Positions 63,445-64,000 of a stretch of DNA of 64,000 nt are shown here, piece by piece (position 1 is the first letter of the stretch; each line of letters starts with the position of its first letter). The DNA lies in contig JAEZRE010000021.1 in assembly GCA_023412915.1 (NCBI GenBank), positions 1 to 64,000 on the forward strand. The letters run 5' to 3'. Under the pieces are notes generated by a model that had not been told where the DNA came from, did no database searches, and saw only the letters and a list, made by a program, of their open reading frames with translations. A program made the translations under genes and the position numbers. The stretch comes from Bacillota bacterium. GTDB lineage: Bacteria; Bacillota; Clostridia; Acetivibrionales; DTU013.

Positions 63445-63846
63445 CTAGAGTATAGTATCCCTGGAATATGGAGGCGACAGACCCGAAACATGCGAAAACA
63501 CACCGCTTCGGCAGTATGCTATCTGAGCGGAGCAGAGCTTGGAAAAAGCTGTTCTGAAGATTGATTTATCTATGGGATCATACCATGTGAAAAGGTTGTT
63601 TTTTGAAGATATTGCCCGTAAAGGAAGTATTGCCTTACCGTTTGAAAGGGCGTAAGAGAGTAATGCCCTGTCTGCCGGCGCGGACGAAAGCTCCGCGTTC
63701 CTGGCTGTCTGGGACGTTACGCTGTTGAAAAGCTCCAACAGCATGTCTGCCGATATATTTAAATTGACATTGACAATCTGAGCCTCGGCGCCTTTTGAAG
63801 TAAGCGCCGAAAAAATCAGAAAGCCTATCAGTAGACTCCTGAGCAA
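63445..63846 (-). CDS. Small predicted secreted protein
   Basis: 133 aa from a TTG at 63846, two bases after the stop of the yerC-like gene, with AGGGAAG as RBS. A signal peptide is evident (LLIGFLIFSALTSKGAEA, about residues 4-22); the rest (IVNVNLNISADMLLELFNSV...) is not recognised. It contains two cysteines in CSAQIAYC. Position between yerC and secA suggests co-transcription. It may be lineage-specific; coding character is plausible but unproven. Confidence 0.55.
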   Translation of the reverse strand: MLRSLLIGFLIFSALTSKGAEAQIVNVNLNISADMLLELFNSVTSQTARNAELSSAPADRALLSYALSNGKAILPLRAISSKNNLFTWYDPIDKSIFRTAFSKLCSAQIAYCRSGVFSHVSGLSPPYSRDTIL

Positions 63847-63848
63847 AC

Positions 63849-64000
63849 TTATCTTCCCTTCTTTTCAAGCCTTTCAAGCACCAGCTTGTAACCGTCCTCA
63901 CCATAATTCAGGCATCGGTTGACTCTGCTGATGGTGGCTGTGCTGGCGCCGGTTTTTTCGCTGATATCCATATAAGTATACCCTGCTTTCAGCATCTTTG
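63849..64000 (-). CDS. TrpR-like YerC/YecD family protein, partial (N-terminus off window)
   Basis: The last 49 codons are visible: KMLKAGYTYMDISEKTGASTATISRVNRCLNYGEDGYKLVLERLEKKGR, ending at TAA 63849-63851. The helix-turn-helix MDISEKTGASTATISRVNRCL is the TrpR-related signature of YerC-like proteins, small regulators of unknown effector in Firmicutes. Start lies beyond the right edge. Confidence 0.85.
   Translation of the reverse strand, partial: KMLKAGYTYMDISEKTGASTATISRVNRCLNYGEDGYKLVLERLEKKGR

Overview
The window reads as chromosomal DNA of a strictly anaerobic, endospore-forming member of the Clostridia. Evidence: an alpha/beta-type small acid-soluble spore protein, the rnfCDGEAB ferredoxin:NAD+ oxidoreductase operon, the HydF/HydG maturases of [FeFe]-hydrogenase, ECF-type vitamin transporters under TPP and preQ1 riboswitches, a T-box on pheST, GGAGG-type ribosome binding sites before nearly every gene, and frequent TTG/GTG starts. 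I see no rRNA, prophage, intact insertion sequence or CRISPR array. Most of the window is conserved core or metabolic chromosome; the novelty lies in leaders and intergenic elements.

Layout. 0-5.6 kb: partial chemotaxis receptor, an ABC-F ATPase with a long leader (short ORF plus two terminators), a PHP hydrolase coupled to a CadC-like ArsR repressor, and a divergent phosphoesterase. 5.6-11 kb: EamA exporter, pgi, a spore protein, and a GH4 alpha-galactosidase diverging from an AraC regulator. 11-15.2 kb: pheST behind a tRNA-Phe T-box. 15.2-23.4 kb: membrane/TPR proteins, MFS transporter, spore-photoproduct-lyase-like radical SAM enzyme with a GyrI-like partner, two RNA-modification enzymes, a histidine kinase. 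23.6-27.9 kb: galT-galK-galE diverging from a second AraC regulator closely related to the first; the two regulators probably coordinate alpha-galactoside cleavage and the Leloir pathway. 28-32.7 kb: two SDRs, PadR/HAAS-domain pair, MerR-GyrI regulator. 32.7-35.7 kb: TM1266-like regulator, hydF, hydG. 36-39.3 kb: DtxR-family repressor diverging from feoA-feoB-Cys-rich protein, with two textbook DtxR-type iron boxes. 39.3-48.4 kb: second chemotaxis receptor, membrane proteins, tRNA-Val, FAD oxidoreductase, thiT, hybrid kinase, queT. 48.8-54 kb: rnf operon. 54-64 kb: GH18-SLH protein, thrC, TPR protein, folC, secA, a small secreted protein, and the end of a yerC-like gene.

The most unusual items are (i) a 42-44 nt hairpin shared by the secA and pheS leaders and abutting the Shine-Dalgarno of each; (ii) the ABC-F leader, which looks like translation-coupled attenuation; (iii) a 173-bp near-palindrome with perfect 19-bp terminal inverted repeats just after secA; (iv) a ~100-nt structured stretch between the preQ1 aptamer and terminator of queT; and (v) the paired AraC promoters. 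I see no single large undescribed protein system; the candidates for something new are RNA-level or repeat-level.
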